6,222 nucleotides of DNA, taken from Rubrivivax sp. (GTDB lineage Bacteria > Pseudomonadota > Gammaproteobacteria > Burkholderiales > Burkholderiaceae). A model generated the notes under the pieces. That model searched no databases and was not told where the DNA came from. It was given only the letters and a program-made list of their open reading frames with translations. The position numbers and the translations under genes are program-made. The stretch spans positions 1 through 6,222 of the forward strand of contig SEEY01000246.1 of assembly GCA_004211235.1 (NCBI GenBank). Reading direction: 5' to 3'. Of the stretch, positions 5,713 through 6,222 are shown one piece after another; the first letter of the stretch is position 1; each line of letters opens with the position of its first letter.

Positions 5713-6222
5713 TCAGCAGGCCGGAGCGACTGCCTTGGCGGTCTCCGCGTACTCCTCGATCTGGTCGAAGTTCATGTACTTGTAGATGGACGCGCCATCC
5801 TTGTTCACGACGCCCATGGCCTCGTGATACTCCTGCACCGTCGGGATGTGACCGAGCTTGGAGGCGATGGCCGCCAGCTCGGCCGAGGCCAGGAACACGT
5901 TGGTGTTCTTGCCCAGGCGGTTGGGGAAGTTGCGGGTCGACGTGGACACGACGGTCGCGCCTTCACGCACCTGGGCCTGGTTGCCCATGCACAGGCTGCA
6001 GCCCGGCATCTCGGTGCGCGCACCGGCCGTGCCGAAGGCGGCGTAGTGGCCTTCCTTGATCAGCTCGCTCTGGTCCATCTTGGTGGGCGGGGCCACCCAC
6101 AGCTTGACCGGAATGTCGCGCTGGCCGCCGAGCAGCTTGGCCGCGGCGCGGAAGTGGCCGATGTTGGTCATGCACGAGCCGATGAAGGCCTCGTCGATCT
6201 TGGTGCCGGCGACTTCGGACAG
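5713..6222 (-). CDS. acnB: Aconitate hydratase B, C-terminal 169 residues (5' end outside window)
   Basis: Interconverts citrate and isocitrate through cis-aconitate in the TCA cycle (and 2-methyl-cis-aconitate in the methylcitrate cycle for AcnB). Only the C-terminal fifth of an approximately 860-residue protein is visible, on the minus strand to TGA at 5715-5713. It matches the E. coli AcnB C-terminus closely: [38 protein letters not shown], and [14 protein letters not shown] with its conserved Arg. All three [4Fe-4S] ligands are present: the Cys at 6174-6172 (GSCMTN) and the two of CSLC at 6000-5998 and 5991-5989. The arrangement and the sequence ([11 protein letters not shown]) are those of AcnB, not AcnA. 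In the family the apo form, without the cluster, can bind mRNA; nothing here shows whether this one does. It ends in an intrinsic terminator and converges on the ankyrin gene. Confidence 0.96.
   Translation of the reverse strand: MSEVAGTKIDEAFIGSCMTNIGHFRAAAKLLGGQRDIPVKLWVAPPTKMDQSELIKEGHYAAFGTAGARTEMPGCSLCMGNQAQVREGATVVSTSTRNFPNRLGKNTNVFLASAELAAIASKLGHIPTVQEYHEAMGVVNKDGASIYKYMNFDQIEEYAETAKAVAPAC

Noticed and set aside
5713..6171. Minus-strand ORF starting at the Met at 6171 as a complete 152-residue protein
   Set aside because: The frame continues to the window edge with aconitase residues, including the first cluster Cys just before this Met; it is an internal Met of acnB.

Overview
The window is a GC-rich (roughly two-thirds G+C by eye) chromosomal segment with tightly packed genes. 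Family content and residue patterns (AcnB-type aconitase, proteobacterial exonuclease I, many-Ala MCP, sigma-28 promoter) suggest a flagellated betaproteobacterium, most likely Burkholderiales of the Rubrivivax/Leptothrix/Roseateles kind. The taxonomic placement is inference. No rRNA, tRNA, CRISPR array, insertion sequence or integrase was seen.

Layout: (1) 1-2340, minus strand: a two-gene unit. A GTG-started, signal-peptide-bearing outer-membrane beta-barrel protein (2340 to 1546) is followed 10 bp later by a methyl-accepting chemotaxis protein (1535 to beyond the left edge), whose Shine-Dalgarno shares a base with the upstream stop codon. (2) 2341-2438: a short divergent promoter region. 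(3) 2439-3884, plus: exonuclease I (sbcB) with all catalytic residues. (4) 3960-4889, plus: a PAS-GGDEF protein whose active-site motif is destroyed (EEDHF) while the c-di-GMP-binding RxxD I-site is intact. (5) 4947-5326: a near-consensus sigma-28 (FliA) promoter, a 90-residue minimal flagellar rod-like protein and a UUCG-loop terminator. (6) 5393-5650, plus: a small ankyrin-repeat protein. (7) 5657-6222, minus: the 3' end of acnB with its intrinsic terminator, convergent with the ankyrin gene.

Housekeeping genes (sbcB, acnB) alternate with genes of a motility and signalling theme: a chemoreceptor, a probable c-di-GMP effector, and a FliA-controlled flagellar-rod-like miniprotein lying outside any flagellar operon visible here. 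The most interesting signals are the orphan mini-rod gene under a sigma-28 promoter, the enzymatically dead GGDEF with a kept I-site, and the translationally coupled outer-membrane protein/chemoreceptor pair. Smaller structural oddities are a perfect 29-bp palindrome inside the MCP gene and a hairpin competing with the acnB terminator.
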